From contig NZ_BMOV01000003.1 in NCBI RefSeq assembly GCF_014647255.1, positions 1 through 64,000 on the forward strand: a stretch of 64,000 nt of DNA, given 5' to 3'. The stretch comes from Iodidimonas muriae (lineage in GTDB: Bacteria > Pseudomonadota > Alphaproteobacteria > Sphingomonadales > Rhodothalassiaceae). Below the pieces are notes generated by a model. The model was not told where the DNA came from and did no database searches. It was given only the letters and a program-made list of their open reading frames with translations. Made by a program: the position numbers and the translations under genes. Shown piece after piece: positions 7,849 to 17,754 of the stretch (positions are counted from its first letter, which is position 1; each line of letters begins with the position of its first letter).

Positions 7849-9792
7849 ATGACCGACCGTAAAAAAATCACCGACCGTCAAACCGGCACGCCCGATAATG
7901 TCGGCCTGCCAAAAGAGGCGGTCGCACCCCAAAAAAACGCGGATCATGCCCCCATCGGGGCCGATGCCATTCGCCACGCTTTGAAAACAGCTCCGCGTGC
8001 CCCCGGCGTTTACCGTATGATGAATGCGCACGGAGACGTGCTCTATGTTGGTAAGGCGAAAAACATCCGCAGCCGAGTGTCCAATTATACCCGACCCAAT
8101 GGCCTTGGGAATCGCATCGGACGCATGGTCAGCCAAACCCGTTCCATGGAGTTTGTGACCACCCACACAGAAGCCGACGCCTTATTGCTGGAAGCCAATC
8201 TGATCAAACGGCTGAAACCGCCGTTCAATGTGCTTTTGCGCGACGATAAATCCTTTCCCTATATCGTCTTGAAAAACACCCATCATTGGCCGCAAATTGC
8301 CAAGCACCGGGGGGCGCGGGGAAAAGACGGCCTTTATTTCGGGCCTTTTGCATCGGCGTCATCTGTCAATCGCACGCTCAACACCTTGCAGCGTATTTTT
8401 TTGCTGCGCACCTGTTCGGATGCGGTTTTGGAAAACCGGTCAAGGCCATGCCTGCTTTACCAGATCAAGCGGTGCTCTGCCCCATGTGTGGGCCGCATTT
8501 CAAAAGCCGATTACGATCAGTTGGTGGCCGATGCCCTTGCCTTTCTGGAAGGCCGCGACACCGGCATTCAAAAGCGTTTGGCCGCCGATATGATGGACGC
8601 ATCGGACGCGCTGGATTTTGAAACCGCCGCCATTTTGCGCGACCGCCTGAAAGCCCTTGCCCATGTGCAAAGCCACCAAGGCACCACCACCAGCCGCCTT
8701 GATGATGCGGACGTGATCGCGGCGGTGATGAAAGGCGGCCAGGTCTGTATACAGGTGTTTTTCTTTCGGGCGGGGCAAAACCGGGGCAATCGCGCCTTCT
8801 TCCCCCGCCACGCCAAAGACGACCAGCTGGATGATGTGCTGAGCGCCTTTCTGGCCCAGTTTTACGTTAACAAACCGCCGCCCCGCCAAATTCTGCTGAA
8901 TGAAACTCCGGCCAATATGCCCTTGCTGGCCCAAGCCTTGAGCGTGGCAGCAGAGCACATGATCACGCTTCATTTGCCGCAACGGGGCGCAAAACGCGAT
9001 CTGGTCATAGAAGCCGAACGCAATGCCGTTCTGGCGCTTGACCGCAAACTGGCAGATGCCGCCAATGAAAGCCAATTGCTTGCCGAGTTGGCGGACATTT
9101 TACATCTGGACAGCGTGCCGAACCGTATCGAGGTGTATGACAACAGCCATATTCAGGGCAGCCACGCCTTGGGCGCGATGATTGTCTCCGGCGCAGAAGG
9201 GTTCGATAAAAGCCAATATCGGCGCTTCAATATCAAAAGCACCAGCCTGACCCCCGGCGATGATTTTGCCATGATGCGCGAAGTGATGACCCGGCGCTTT
9301 TCCCGATTGCTGAAAGAAGACCCGGACCGTAGCCGTGGCTTGTGGCCCGATCTGATGCTGATCGATGGCGGCAAGGGGCAGCTTTCCGCCGTTCTGGAAG
9401 TGGCGCAAGACTATGGGGTAACGGAAGATGTTGACATTGTCGCTATTTCCAAAGGCCCCGACCGCCATGCAGGCCGCGAACAATTCCATAAGGCAGGCCA
9501 TGAGGCCTTCATGATCCGCCCCGGCCATCCGGCCCTTTATTATCTGCAACGCCTGCGCGATGAAGCCCATCGCTTTGCCATTGGCGGCCATCGGGCCAAG
9601 CGGTCCAGAGCCATTGTCAAAAGCCCGCTGGACGACCTTGCCGGTATCGGCCCCAAACGCAAACGCGCCTTGTTGCATCATTTCGGATCGGCTTCCGGCG
9701 TGGCCGATGCCGCCTTGAAGGATCTGGAATTGGTGGACGGCATTTCAAAGGCTATGGCGCGCCAGATCTACGACCATTTCCACGCCGGTTGA
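7849..9792 (+). CDS. uvrC: Excinuclease ABC subunit C
   Basis: The 647-residue protein is UvrC, which makes the 3' and 5' incisions in nucleotide excision repair. The N-terminal GIY-YIG nuclease is visible as PGVYRMMNAHGDVLYVGKAKN with the catalytic Arg/Glu region downstream. The Cys-rich RPCLLYQIKRCSAPC and the UVR segment DFETAAILRDRLKAL bind UvrB. The C-terminal RNase H-like nuclease includes VYDNSHIQGSHALGAM and LMLIDGGKGQLSA, and helix-hairpin-helix motifs (LAGIGPKRKRALL) close the protein. About 45 residues precede the nuclease, so the start at 7849 is approximate; no strong ribosome site is seen. Confidence 0.96.
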   Translation: MTDRKKITDRQTGTPDNVGLPKEAVAPQKNADHAPIGADAIRHALKTAPRAPGVYRMMNAHGDVLYVGKAKNIRSRVSNYTRPNGLGNRIGRMVSQTRSMEFVTTHTEADALLLEANLIKRLKPPFNVLLRDDKSFPYIVLKNTHHWPQIAKHRGARGKDGLYFGPFASASSVNRTLNTLQRIFLLRTCSDAVLENRSRPCLLYQIKRCSAPCVGRISKADYDQLVADALAFLEGRDTGIQKRLAADMMDASDALDFETAAILRDRLKALAHVQSHQGTTTSRLDDADVIAAVMKGGQVCIQVFFFRAGQNRGNRAFFPRHAKDDQLDDVLSAFLAQFYVNKPPPRQILLNETPANMPLLAQALSVAAEHMITLHLPQRGAKRDLVIEAERNAVLALDRKLADAANESQLLAELADILHLDSVPNRIEVYDNSHIQGSHALGAMIVSGAEGFDKSQYRRFNIKSTSLTPGDDFAMMREVMTRRFSRLLKEDPDRSRGLWPDLMLIDGGKGQLSAVLEVAQDYGVTEDVDIVAISKGPDRHAGREQFHKAGHEAFMIRPGHPALYYLQRLRDEAHRFAIGGHRAKRSRAIVKSPLDDLAGIGPKRKRALLHHFGSASGVADAALKDLELVDGISKAMARQIYDHFHAG

Positions 9793-9823
9793 TGCCTTTT
9801 CATTTTGCGCCGCAACATGTGAA

Positions 9824-9853
9824 TTGTATAGCAAGATCAATATCCCATATAGG
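9824..9853 (+). promoter_or_regulatory. Putative sigma-70 promoter for 3-hydroxybutyrate dehydrogenase
   Basis: TTGTAT at 9824-9829 and TATAGG at 9848-9853 are separated by 18 bases, placing transcription about 30 bases upstream of the ATG at 9890. The match is moderate. Confidence 0.35.
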
Positions 9854-9889
9854 CTAAACATTCGATTTTATTATTTAAGGAGCCTTTCC

Positions 9890-10672
9890 ATGTTGCACGG
9901 CAAAACAGCGATCGTTACCGGGTCCACCAGTGGTATCGGGCTGGGTATTGCAAAAGCGCTCGCCCATGCGGGCGCACAGGTCGTTCTCAATGGATTTGGC
10001 GATGCGGCCGAGATCGAGAAAACCCGTGCCGCACTGCAAAGCGAAACAGGCCAGACCGTGCTTTATAATGGCGCCGACATGACAAAGCCGGACCAGATAG
10101 CCGATCTGGTTGCAAAGACCGCCAAAGAGTTGGGCAGCGTTGATATCATCGTCAACAATGCCGGCATCCAGCATGTGGCCCCCATTGAAGATTTCCCGGT
10201 CGAAAAATGGGACGCCATCATCGCCATCAATCTCTCTTCCGCCTTCCACATGATCCACCATGCCATTCCGCATATGAAGAAAGCCGGATGGGGCCGGGTG
10301 ATCAATCTGGCTTCTGCCCACGGCCTTGTGGCCTCTCCGTTCAAATCCGCTTATGTGGCCGCCAAGCACGGTATTTTGGGGCTGACCAAAACCGTGGCTC
10401 TGGAAGTGGCCGAACATAATATCACCGCCAATGCCATCTGCCCCGGCTATGTGCTTACCCCCTTGGTGGAAAAACAGATCCCCGATACCGCGAAAGCCCG
10501 CGGCATGACGGAAGATGAAGTAAAGCGCGATGTGCTTTTGGCGGCCCAGCCCACCAAGAAATTCGTAAGCGTGGAAGATCTGGGTGCCTTGACCGTCTTT
10601 CTATGCGGCCCCCATTCTGACTCTTTCAATGGCGCATCGCTTCCCATTGAGGGCGGCTGGACGGCACAATGA
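9890..10672 (+). CDS. D-3-hydroxybutyrate dehydrogenase (SDR family)
   Basis: The 260-residue enzyme is a classical SDR with VTGSTSGIGLGIAKAL for NAD binding, NNAGIQHVAPIEDFP, and the Tyr-Lys pair in SAYVAAKHGILGL. The segment ANAICPGYVLTPLVEKQI and the ending LPIEGGWTAQ are typical of 3-hydroxybutyrate dehydrogenases. These oxidise 3-hydroxybutyrate to acetoacetate during polyhydroxybutyrate use. ATG 9890 was chosen because AAGGAG sits eight bases upstream and the protein then begins at the expected MLHGKTAIVTG. The stop overlaps the start of the patatin gene (ATGA), indicating translational coupling. Confidence 0.88.
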   Translation: MLHGKTAIVTGSTSGIGLGIAKALAHAGAQVVLNGFGDAAEIEKTRAALQSETGQTVLYNGADMTKPDQIADLVAKTAKELGSVDIIVNNAGIQHVAPIEDFPVEKWDAIIAINLSSAFHMIHHAIPHMKKAGWGRVINLASAHGLVASPFKSAYVAAKHGILGLTKTVALEVAEHNITANAICPGYVLTPLVEKQIPDTAKARGMTEDEVKRDVLLAAQPTKKFVSVEDLGALTVFLCGPHSDSFNGASLPIEGGWTAQ

Positions 10673-11769
10673 ATCATAAAGTCTGTGGTGCAGACCTGCC
10701 GGGACAATGTGTTCTGGTGCTCCAAGGCGGCGGTGCATTGGGTGCCTATCAAGCCGGCGTTTATCAGGCGCTGAACAAATCGAAGATGGAGCCCGATTGG
10801 GTAATCGGCACCTCCATCGGCGCCATAAATGCCGCCATTATCGCAGGGAACGAACAAAACAAGCGGCTGGAAAAGCTGGAAAGTTTCTGGCGCATCGTCC
10901 AGCGCGACAGCCCGCCCATGATGCCCTCCTCCTTCGCACATATGGGGTCCATGGCGGATATTTTTCTGCGCGGCATCCCCGGCTTTTTCCGCCCGTCCCT
11001 TTCGATGATGACAGGCGGATTATGGCCGCAAGGGCTGCAGCATGCCGCCTGGTACGATACCGATGCGCTGCGCGATACGCTTGAAGCCCATGTGGATTTC
11101 AAGCAGCTCAATGCGGGCGCCACGCGCTTAACTGTCGGGGCGGTGTCTGTCACCAAAGGCGAAATGCGCTATTTCGACAGCCGTGATACAAAACTGACCG
11201 CCGATCATATCATGGCATCGGGGGCTTTACCGCCCGCCTTCCCCGCCATTGAAATCGACGGAGATCATTATTGGGATGGCGGGATTTATTCCAATTCCCC
11301 CATTGAAGCGGTGTTCGACGATGCCCACCGGCGCAATTCGGTGGTGTTTTCCGTGCAGCTTTGGAACAGTGAAGGGCCGCAACCCAATAGCCTGTGGGAG
11401 GTATCGGCGCGGCAAAAAGAAATCCAGTATGCCAGCCGCATCGATAGCCATATCAAGCGGCAGGCACAGCTTCACCATCTGCGCCATATCATCAATGGTT
11501 TGGCAGAAAAAATCCCTAAAGAAGAGCGGAAAAAGCTGGAAATCGCCGAACTGGCCGCTTGGGGATGCCAGACCGATATGCGCGTCATCCGCCTGGTCAT
11601 TCCCCGCCATAGCTATGAAGACCCGCTCGCCGATGCGGACTTCACCGCCGCCAGCCTGCAAGAGCGCATGGAGGCAGGCTTTGCAACGGCAAACCGTGCT
11701 TTATCAGACAAGCCATGGGAAAGGTTCCTTGATCCCAAAGAGGGCGTGGCGTTATTCGACTATCGCTAA
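10669..11769 (+). CDS. Patatin-like phospholipase with C-terminal DUF3734-type region
   Basis: The 366-residue protein has the patatin lipase core. Its oxyanion motif is LQGGGALGAYQAGVYQAL, the Ser nucleophile is in GTSIGAINAAIIAG (GxSxG), and the catalytic Asp is in YWDGGIYSNSP. The region after about residue 210, with QIQYASRIDSHIKRQ-like helices, fits DUF3734, often found in alphaproteobacterial patatins. No signal peptide is seen, so it is probably cytoplasmic or membrane-associated. Four-base overlap with the 3-hydroxybutyrate dehydrogenase gene suggests a shared role in lipid or polyhydroxybutyrate turnover, which is inference. Confidence 0.87.
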   Translation: MNHKVCGADLPGQCVLVLQGGGALGAYQAGVYQALNKSKMEPDWVIGTSIGAINAAIIAGNEQNKRLEKLESFWRIVQRDSPPMMPSSFAHMGSMADIFLRGIPGFFRPSLSMMTGGLWPQGLQHAAWYDTDALRDTLEAHVDFKQLNAGATRLTVGAVSVTKGEMRYFDSRDTKLTADHIMASGALPPAFPAIEIDGDHYWDGGIYSNSPIEAVFDDAHRRNSVVFSVQLWNSEGPQPNSLWEVSARQKEIQYASRIDSHIKRQAQLHHLRHIINGLAEKIPKEERKKLEIAELAAWGCQTDMRVIRLVIPRHSYEDPLADADFTAASLQERMEAGFATANRALSDKPWERFLDPKEGVALFDYR

Positions 11770-12374
11770 GCCACAAAAATAAAGGGGAGCACGGTGCCTG
11801 ATTTTTCTATGGAACTCCATATGGGCGGGCTGGTGGCCGGAGTGGATGAAGCCGGACGCGGCCCCCTTGCAGGCCCCGTGGTCGCCGCCGCCGTTATTCT
11901 GGACCCGGAGCATATCCCCCTTGGCCTGGATGACAGCAAGCGCCTGAGCAAGACCAAGCGCCAAAGATTGTTCGACCATATCCATGAACAGGCCGTTGCT
12001 GTGGCGATCACGCAGGCCAGTGTAGAGGAAATCGATCGCCTCAATATCTTGCAGGCCAGCCTGTTGGCCATGCGCCGTGCGGTCGAGGCCCTTGATCCCG
12101 CACCCCATGCCTGCCTTGTGGATGGCAATCAGCATCCCGGCACCAAATGCCCGACCCGATGCGTGATAAAGGGCGATCAATTGTCCGCATCCATCGCCGC
12201 AGCCAGCATTTTGGCCAAAGTAAAACGCGATCAAATCATGGCCGATCTGGCCCGAAAACATCCCGCTTATGGATGGGAGCAAAACGCAGGATATGGCGTG
12301 CCAAAGCACCTCGAGGCGCTAAAGCTTGTGGGTGCCACCGCATATCACCGCAAAAGCTTTGCCCCGGTTCGTAA

Positions 12375-13618
<1,244 letters not shown>

Positions 13619-13728
13619 AATCACAGCTTCGCCTGTCGAACGAGAGAGGTTCCCACGGTTTCAAAGCAGCGTTACAGTATCATCGGCGGTTATGGCCATG
13701 ATGAAAAACCTGCGAGGGCTTTGGGAAA

Positions 13729-15216
13729 ATGATGCGGATCATAATGCGCGGCGTGGTGGTACTGGGTGTTTTGCTGGTGCTGGCCTTTATTGGCTTATGG
13801 CTGCGTGTGGTTTTCCTGCCGGATGCACGCCCCGATAAAGTGGACAGCCCGACCATCAGCCTTGATGGCAAAGCCGCCATTGACCGGTTGGCACAAGCCA
13901 TTCGCTTTGAAACCGTTTCCACAGAAAATGCGGCCGATTATGATGCGGCTCCCTTTGCGGACTTTCATGCCTTTTTGAAAGACCAATTCCCCTTGATCCA
14001 CCAACGGGCCGAACGCCATGAAATTGGCCGTGATGCCCTTTTGTTCGGGATCAGGGGCACAGATGCAGAGACACCGGCCATTGTGTTGATGGCCCATCAG
14101 GATGTGGTGCCCGTGGAACCGGGAACCACAGGCAACTGGATACATCCCCCCTTTGGCGGCGTGGTGGCCGATGGCTATATCTGGGGGCGCGGCACGCTGG
14201 ACGATAAAGGCAGCCTGATGGCCATCATGGAAGCCCTTGAGTATCTGCTTGCCCAAGGCTTTACCCCCAAGCGCAGCTTGTGGCTGGCTTTCGGGGCCGA
14301 TGAAGAATTGGGCGGCGACAAAGGGGCGGCGCTGATCGCCCAATGGCTTGCGGAGCAGAATGAACAGATCGCCTTCGTTCTGGATGAAGGTCTGGCCGTT
14401 TTGCAAGGCATCACACCGGGCATTGCTGAACCGGTGGCCATGGTCGGGCTGGCGGAAAAAGGCTCGATCACCCTTCGCTTGCGGGCCGAAAGCGAAGGCG
14501 GGCACAGTTCCATGCCGCCGATGGTTTCGGCACCGGGCCGATTGAGCCGCGCCCTAGCTCGTCTGGAAAGCACCCAAATGCCCGCAAGCCTTGAAGGGGT
14601 GCCCAGCAAAATGCTGACCCGTCTTGCCCCGCATATGGCCTTTCCGTTGAATGTGATTTCAGGCAATTTGTGGCTTACTGGCCCTGTGATTTTGAACCAG
14701 TTTTCCAAAACACCCTCCACCAATGCCATGATCCGCACCACCACGGCCATCACCATGCTTCAGGCCGGGTTCAAATCCAATGTGCTGGCCCAAAGCGCCG
14801 AAGCCACCATCAATTTTCGTATTCGCCCCAATGATACCGGCCATTCCGTGATCGACCATGTGCGCACAACCATCGACGATCCGGCCATCACCATCATCGG
14901 CACGGCTGATCAGGCGCGGGAAGCCACAAAAGTATCTTCAACCGATAGCGCCGCTTTCCACATCATCGAAAAAAGCATTGCCGAAACCTTCCCCAAGGCC
15001 CTGATCGCACCGGGGCTGATGGTGGCGGCAACCGATAGCCGCCATTTCACAGCAGTGGCCGATGATGTGTACCGCTTTGCCCCCATGCGCCTTAATTCCG
15101 AAGATCTAAAGCGCCTGCATGGCACCAATGAACGTGTGTCCACCGAAAACTATCTGGAGATGATCCGCTTTTATGTTCGTCTGATAGAAAATTCCAACAC
15201 CGCAACACGCCATTAG
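13729..15216 (+). CDS. M20 family metallopeptidase (PM20D1-like carboxypeptidase)
   Basis: The 495-residue protein begins with one hydrophobic segment (residues 6-26), so it is probably membrane-anchored or exported. The M20 core shows metal and catalytic residues: LMAHQDVVPVEP, GRGTLDDKGSLMAIMEAL, FGADEELGG, and a late TDSRHFTAV with the C-terminal histidine. The large dimerisation domain is present, and length and motifs fit the PM20D1/carboxypeptidase S group that splits or joins N-acyl amino acids. The start is uncertain among several close ATGs. Its stop overlaps the stop of convergent mutY. Confidence 0.87.
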   Translation: MMRIIMRGVVVLGVLLVLAFIGLWLRVVFLPDARPDKVDSPTISLDGKAAIDRLAQAIRFETVSTENAADYDAAPFADFHAFLKDQFPLIHQRAERHEIGRDALLFGIRGTDAETPAIVLMAHQDVVPVEPGTTGNWIHPPFGGVVADGYIWGRGTLDDKGSLMAIMEALEYLLAQGFTPKRSLWLAFGADEELGGDKGAALIAQWLAEQNEQIAFVLDEGLAVLQGITPGIAEPVAMVGLAEKGSITLRLRAESEGGHSSMPPMVSAPGRLSRALARLESTQMPASLEGVPSKMLTRLAPHMAFPLNVISGNLWLTGPVILNQFSKTPSTNAMIRTTTAITMLQAGFKSNVLAQSAEATINFRIRPNDTGHSVIDHVRTTIDDPAITIIGTADQAREATKVSSTDSAAFHIIEKSIAETFPKALIAPGLMVAATDSRHFTAVADDVYRFAPMRLNSEDLKRLHGTNERVSTENYLEMIRFYVRLIENSNTATRH

Positions 15217-16310
15217 GCTTTCTGCTTTTGCACCATATGCGCCACCTTGCGCATCACCGTTGGCAACCCATCAAGATCGTGCATCGGCACCCACAGGCCA
15301 TCGGGGCGGGCATCGGCCCTGATATGGGCGCGCGCCACCTTCAGGTGAAAATGAAAATGGGTGAAGGTATGGCGCACAGTGCCTTCCAATATGGCCCAGT
15401 CCGCAGCATTCGGGGCATGGGCCAGTGCCGCATCGTCATCAAGGGGTTCATCCCCCCACGGTGAAGACGGCACTTCCAACATCCCGCCCAGAAGCCCCTT
15501 GGCCGGACGACGGCGCAACAACACATCCCCCTCGCTTTCCAGCCAAAAGGCCAAAGCGTGCCGCACCGGCTTTCTCTTCTTTGGGGGCTTGATGGGCAGA
15601 TCTTCCATCCGGCCCTTTGCATGGGCAATACAAACGCCTTCCCACGGGCAAATCCCGCATTTGGGCGCGCGCACTGTGCAGATGGTCGCCCCCAGATCCA
15701 TCAGGCTTTGGGCAAAATCGCCCGCACGTCGATCCGGTACCAAGGCCAGCGTTTCCGCCCGGATCGCTTTTTTGGCTTTGGGCAAAGGCTCGTCGATGAA
15801 CCGCATGCGAGAAATCACCCGCTCCACATTGCCGTCCACAGCGGCGGCGACTTTGTCAAACGCAATGGCGGCAATGGCCCCTGCGGTATAATCGCCAATC
15901 CCGGGCAGGGTTTTCAGCGTTTTTTCATCCGATGGAAAACGGCCGCCAAAATCCGCCACGATCTTGCAAGCACAGGCATGAAGATTGCGAGCCCGGGCAT
16001 AATAGCCAAGCCCGGCCCAACGATCGAGCACGGCTTCCAACGGGGCCTTGGCCAGATCCTCAATGGTTGGCCAGCACGCCACAAACCCTTCAAAATACGG
16101 CTTTACCGCCTGAACCGTTGTCTGTTGCAACATAATTTCCGACAGCCACACATGATAGGGATCAGGCGCTTTCCCTTCCCGTGCCCGCCAAGGCAACACC
16201 CGTTGATGCCGGTCATACCATGCCAGCAAAGCCCCGCTCACTTCATCCGGCCGGTTCCTGGATATGCTTCCCATCCGGGGCTGTGTTTTGGGACGAAGGG
16301 TGCTACTCAT
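15213..16310 (-). CDS. mutY: A/G-specific adenine glycosylase
   Basis: The 365-residue enzyme removes adenine mispaired with 8-oxoguanine. It has LPWRAREGKAPDPYHVWLSEIMLQQT-type N-terminal helices, the helix-hairpin-helix LPGIGDYTAGAIAAIAF with the catalytic Asp (VDGNVERV), and a [4Fe-4S] loop with cysteines spaced 6-2-5 in CTVRAPKCGICPWEGVC. A Nudix-like recognition domain closes the protein. The frame is open to 16517, but I use ATG 16310: a longer form would run into the divergent gene at 16381, and the extra 69 residues are unlike the family. Confidence 0.94.
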   Translation of the reverse strand: MSSTLRPKTQPRMGSISRNRPDEVSGALLAWYDRHQRVLPWRAREGKAPDPYHVWLSEIMLQQTTVQAVKPYFEGFVACWPTIEDLAKAPLEAVLDRWAGLGYYARARNLHACACKIVADFGGRFPSDEKTLKTLPGIGDYTAGAIAAIAFDKVAAAVDGNVERVISRMRFIDEPLPKAKKAIRAETLALVPDRRAGDFAQSLMDLGATICTVRAPKCGICPWEGVCIAHAKGRMEDLPIKPPKKRKPVRHALAFWLESEGDVLLRRRPAKGLLGGMLEVPSSPWGDEPLDDDAALAHAPNAADWAILEGTVRHTFTHFHFHLKVARAHIRADARPDGLWVPMHDLDGLPTVMRKVAHMVQKQKA

Positions 16311-16380
16311 CAAGAGGTTCGGCTTTCTTATAGGAAACAGTTTTGGCTTCTCGTGACTATCATGGCGCGGTGAAAGGACA

Positions 16381-16911
16381 GTGGCAGGCAAGATGAATGC
16401 TGGCAAGTCAAGCAGGGGCAAACAAGCCCGCCTCTCGAGGCGCGGAAAAACCGTTCCGCTTGCCCGATTGATGCCAGATATTGCCCGAACGGCTTGGCGT
16501 AGCCGTGGCTTTATCAATCAGGAAATCGTCGCCCGTTGGGTTGAAATCGTTGGCGAGGATATTGCTGGCAACGCCGTGCCTTTGCGGCTTTCCTTCCCGC
16601 GCGGCGAACGCATGGGCGGCACATTGGAGATTCGCGTCACCCCTGCTTTTGCGCCGATGCTCCAGCATAGCGAACCACGGATCATCGAACGGGTGAACCG
16701 CTTTTTCGGTTATGGGGCGGTGGCGCGTATCAAGCTGCAACAAGGCCCGGTGCAGCGCCAAACCCCACCAAAACCGCCTGCCCCGCCGTCACCACCCGAT
16801 CCCCAAGCGGTGGCGCAATCGGGAAAGCTGGTAAAACCCATTAAAGACGATAAACTCCGCGAGTTGCTGGAACGCTGGGGAGCCGCTATTTTACAAAAAA
16901 ATCGCTCCTGA
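16381..16911 (+). CDS. DUF721 (DciA-like) domain protein
   Basis: The 176-residue protein has the DUF721 fold signature. Around residues 45-110 it reads INQEIVARWVEIVGEDIAGN, then a basic LRLSFPRGER loop and LEIRVTPAFAPMLQHSEPRI. DUF721 includes DciA, which loads the replicative helicase in bacteria lacking DnaC, so a replication role is possible. The C-terminus is proline-rich (residues 122-135) and ends in a short amphipathic helix. The start is a GTG at 16381 (ATG 16393 is the alternative). It is divergent from mutY and precedes the DsbA-like and smc genes, a neighbourhood common in alphaproteobacteria. Confidence 0.82.
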   Translation: MAGKMNAGKSSRGKQARLSRRGKTVPLARLMPDIARTAWRSRGFINQEIVARWVEIVGEDIAGNAVPLRLSFPRGERMGGTLEIRVTPAFAPMLQHSEPRIIERVNRFFGYGAVARIKLQQGPVQRQTPPKPPAPPSPPDPQAVAQSGKLVKPIKDDKLRELLERWGAAILQKNRS

Positions 16912-17008
16912 GCATGAAGGGCGCCCATAAAGGCTCATACGGGCATTTGACACTGGCCATCCGGCTTCATGCCGATTAAAATTTCTATATCTGGTAGGTA
17001 CAAGGCTT

Positions 17009-17737
17009 ATGACACACAAATTAAAGCAGTTGGCAACCCCGTCCCTCATTGCGTTTCTGGCATTGGGGTTGGCCGCTTGCGGCAATGACGACAGCAACGG
17101 AACAATGGACAACAGCAGCGCCCCTGCAAAAAGCGCAAGCGCTGAGAGTGCCACCGATTACAGCAAGGTCATCACCACCGAAACGGCATCGGAAAAAGGC
17201 TTTGCGCTGGGCGGGGTCAGCATGGGCAATCCCGATGCACCGGTGACCATCATCGAATATGCATCGCTCACCTGTTCGCACTGCGCCGCCTTTGACCGCG
17301 ATGTGCTTCCCGATCTGAAAGAGACCTATATCAAGACCGGCAAGGTGCGTTACGAATTCCATAATTATGTGATGAACCGCTATGATCTGGCCGCCTCTGC
17401 CGTGGCCCGTTGCATGGGACCGGACCGGTTCTTCCCAATCGCCGAGTTGTTTTTCTCCACTCAGGCCACATGGCTTGCCAATGCCAGCCAGCAAGATGCG
17501 AAAGTGGTGATTGATGACATGGCCAATGTGGTGCGCAAGGCAGGTGTCAGCCGCACCCGTTTCGATCAATGTCTGTCGGAACGTGATCTGCAGCAACATC
17601 TGGTGGAAATGACCAGCGAAGGCCAGAAACGCTGGCAGATCGCAGGAACGCCTACCATCATCATCAACGGGAAAAAGCGTGGCGCCGAAGCTCAGAGATT
17701 CGACACCCTGTCTGAAATCATCGAGGACGAACTTTAA
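17009..17737 (+). CDS. DsbA-like thioredoxin-fold lipoprotein
   Basis: The 242-residue protein has a lipoprotein signal peptide with lipobox LAAC (Cys24) and a low-complexity Ser/Ala linker to about residue 60. A DsbA/DsbG-type thioredoxin domain follows, with redox motif CSHC at residues 89-92 after TIIEYASLT. The cis-proline loop is AGTPTIIING. It should act in the periplasm, tethered to a membrane, in disulfide formation or isomerisation. It lies 18 bases upstream of smc; this pairing is a conserved alphaproteobacterial neighbourhood rather than an obvious pathway. Confidence 0.9.
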   Translation: MTHKLKQLATPSLIAFLALGLAACGNDDSNGTMDNSSAPAKSASAESATDYSKVITTETASEKGFALGGVSMGNPDAPVTIIEYASLTCSHCAAFDRDVLPDLKETYIKTGKVRYEFHNYVMNRYDLAASAVARCMGPDRFFPIAELFFSTQATWLANASQQDAKVVIDDMANVVRKAGVSRTRFDQCLSERDLQQHLVEMTSEGQKRWQIAGTPTIIINGKKRGAEAQRFDTLSEIIEDEL

Positions 17738-17754
17738 CCTGAACAGGCCAGCCT

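Noticed and set aside
16311-16517. N-terminal extension of MutY
   Set aside because: It would run across the divergent DUF721 gene start and is unlike MutY N-termini.
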